Origin: Actinomycetota bacterium
GTDB lineage: Bacteria; Actinomycetota; Actinomycetes; Nanopelagicales; Nanopelagicaceae
Length of the DNA: 6,302 nucleotides
Direction of reading: 5' to 3'
Assembly (NCBI GenBank): GCA_026392775.1
Contig: JAPLBK010000064.1
Span: 1 to 6,302, forward strand
The notes under the pieces are model-generated. The model was given only the letters and a program-made list of their open reading frames with translations. It was not told the DNA's origin and did no database searches. Made by a program: the position numbers and the translations under genes. How positions within the stretch are numbered: the stretch's first letter is position 1; the number at the start of each line of letters is the position of its first letter. Below, piece by piece: positions 5,545 through 6,302 of this stretch.

Positions 5545-6302
5545 AGGGAAGTTTTACAACTTCCACCATTGAATCGCGACCTCGCACATCAATGACCAAT
5601 TGATCACCGATTTTCACAGATGCATCAAGGAGCGCGATTCCTATTCCGACTTTAAGAGATGGTGAAAAAGTCCCACTCGTTACTTCTCCAAGAGCTGCGC
5701 CATCTTTTGTTTTCACACTCATTCCACCGCGGGGTATTCCACGGTCTAAGGATTTAATTGCCACGCTTCGACGCTTAGCACCTTGAGATTTCTGTGATTT
5801 CAAAACGCTAGAACCTAAAAATTCACCCTTATCCCAACCGATAGCCCACGTTGCACTGGCTTCAACTGGAGTGATCTCTAATGAGAGTTCATGACCGTGA
5901 AGTGGATAGCCCATCTCTGTGCGCAATGTGTCACGAGCACCAAGACCACATACCAATCCACCGACTGGCTCTATCGCCGCAACGATGGCATCCCAGACCT
6001 TTGAAGCATCTGCTGTTTTAGGAAGTAGTTCATAACCAACTTCTCCTGTGTAACCGGTGCGGCAGAGAATTACTTCTGCGCCGCCAATATTGACCTTGTC
6101 AAAAGCCATGTAATCAATATCGGTATTTACACCCAGTGATTGCATGACTTGCGGTGCTAGTGGTCCCTGCACAGCTATGACTGCATAGTCGGTGTGCAAA
6201 TTGGTAACGGTAATTCCATCTGGATCATGGGCCTGCAGAGTTGCAACAACATAAGTGGTATTTGAAGCATTTGGAACTAAAAAGAAATAATCTTCACTAT
6301 TG
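5522..6302 (-). CDS. gcvT: Aminomethyltransferase, glycine cleavage T protein (partial, N-terminus outside window)
   Basis: The T protein of the glycine cleavage system transfers the aminomethyl carbon from the lipoylated H protein to tetrahydrofolate, releasing ammonia. The window holds the last 259 residues. The frame stays open to the edge, and residues before the internal TTG at 6199 still match the family (SEDYFFLVPNAS), so that TTG is not the start. Family motifs are GYTGEVGYELL, then GLGARDTLRTEMGYPLHGHEL, then ITPVEASATWAIGWDKGEFLG, then the C-terminal barrel segment GEVTSGTFSPSLKVGIGIALLD and the terminal VEVVKLPF. Roughly the first 100 residues are missing at the edge. The C-terminus runs a few residues past the usual end (MPSHVR) into the 3' end of the S-component gene. 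The enzyme is folate-dependent and needs no cobalamin, so the neighbouring operon need not be related. Confidence 0.95.
   Translation of the reverse strand, partial: NSEDYFFLVPNASNTTYVVATLQAHDPDGITVTNLHTDYAVIAVQGPLAPQVMQSLGVNTDIDYMAFDKVNIGGAEVILCRTGYTGEVGYELLPKTADASKVWDAIVAAIEPVGGLVCGLGARDTLRTEMGYPLHGHELSLEITPVEASATWAIGWDKGEFLGSSVLKSQKSQGAKRRSVAIKSLDRGIPRGGMSVKTKDGAALGEVTSGTFSPSLKVGIGIALLDASVKIGDQLVIDVRGRDSMVEVVKLPFMPSHVR
5547..5564. terminator. Inverted repeat after the operon, possible bidirectional terminator
   Basis: GGAAGTT (5547-5553) and AACTTCC (5558-5564) form a perfect 7-bp stem with the 4-base loop TTAC, starting 2 bases after the S-component stop codon. The repeat lies inside the C-terminal codons of gcvT on the other strand. 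Neither strand has a strong T-run after it, although the - strand continues with CTTTAT. It is the only hairpin seen that could end the four-gene transcript. Terminators with weak U-tracts are reported in actinobacteria. Confidence 0.45.

Overview
The window suggests a low-GC actinobacterium. It carries an actinobacteria-type DUF3043 membrane protein, a homologue of the actinobacterial SCO2322-type secreted protein, and two promoters that look made for leaderless mRNAs. The DNA is AT-richer than typical soil actinomycetes, which would fit a streamlined freshwater lineage such as Nanopelagicales (acI). The lineage is an inference from gene content and composition; no marker gene is present.

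Left part (1-1571): a DUF3043 protein on the + strand converges with an aldo/keto reductase on the - strand. Their stop codons share the palindrome TTAA.

Centre (1572-5544): this is the main unit. A 281-base intergenic region holds the reductase promoter, a perfect inverted repeat (GTGTGC-N8-GCACAC), a compact cobalamin riboswitch with a downstream hairpin, and a leader of about 90 bases ending in a Shine-Dalgarno site. Four tightly spaced + strand genes follow: a signal-peptide protein of the SCO2322 type, an EcfT transmembrane coupling protein, a fused two-domain ECF ATPase, and an ECF substrate-binding (S) membrane protein. Gene junctions are 7 bases, a 4-base ATGA overlap and a 1-base TAATG overlap, so this reads as one operon. 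The riboswitch and gene content together argue for a self-contained cobalamin (or other cobamide) uptake system made when intracellular cobalamin is low. An ECF transporter needs no extracellular binding protein, so the co-transcribed secreted protein is the least explained component.

Right part (5522-6302): the 3' three-quarters or so of gcvT (glycine cleavage T protein, aminomethyltransferase) lies on the - strand. It runs off the window and overlaps the end of the S-component gene by 23 bases. A perfect 7-bp inverted repeat two bases after the operon's last stop codon may end transcription.

No tRNA, rRNA, CRISPR array, insertion sequence or phage gene was seen.
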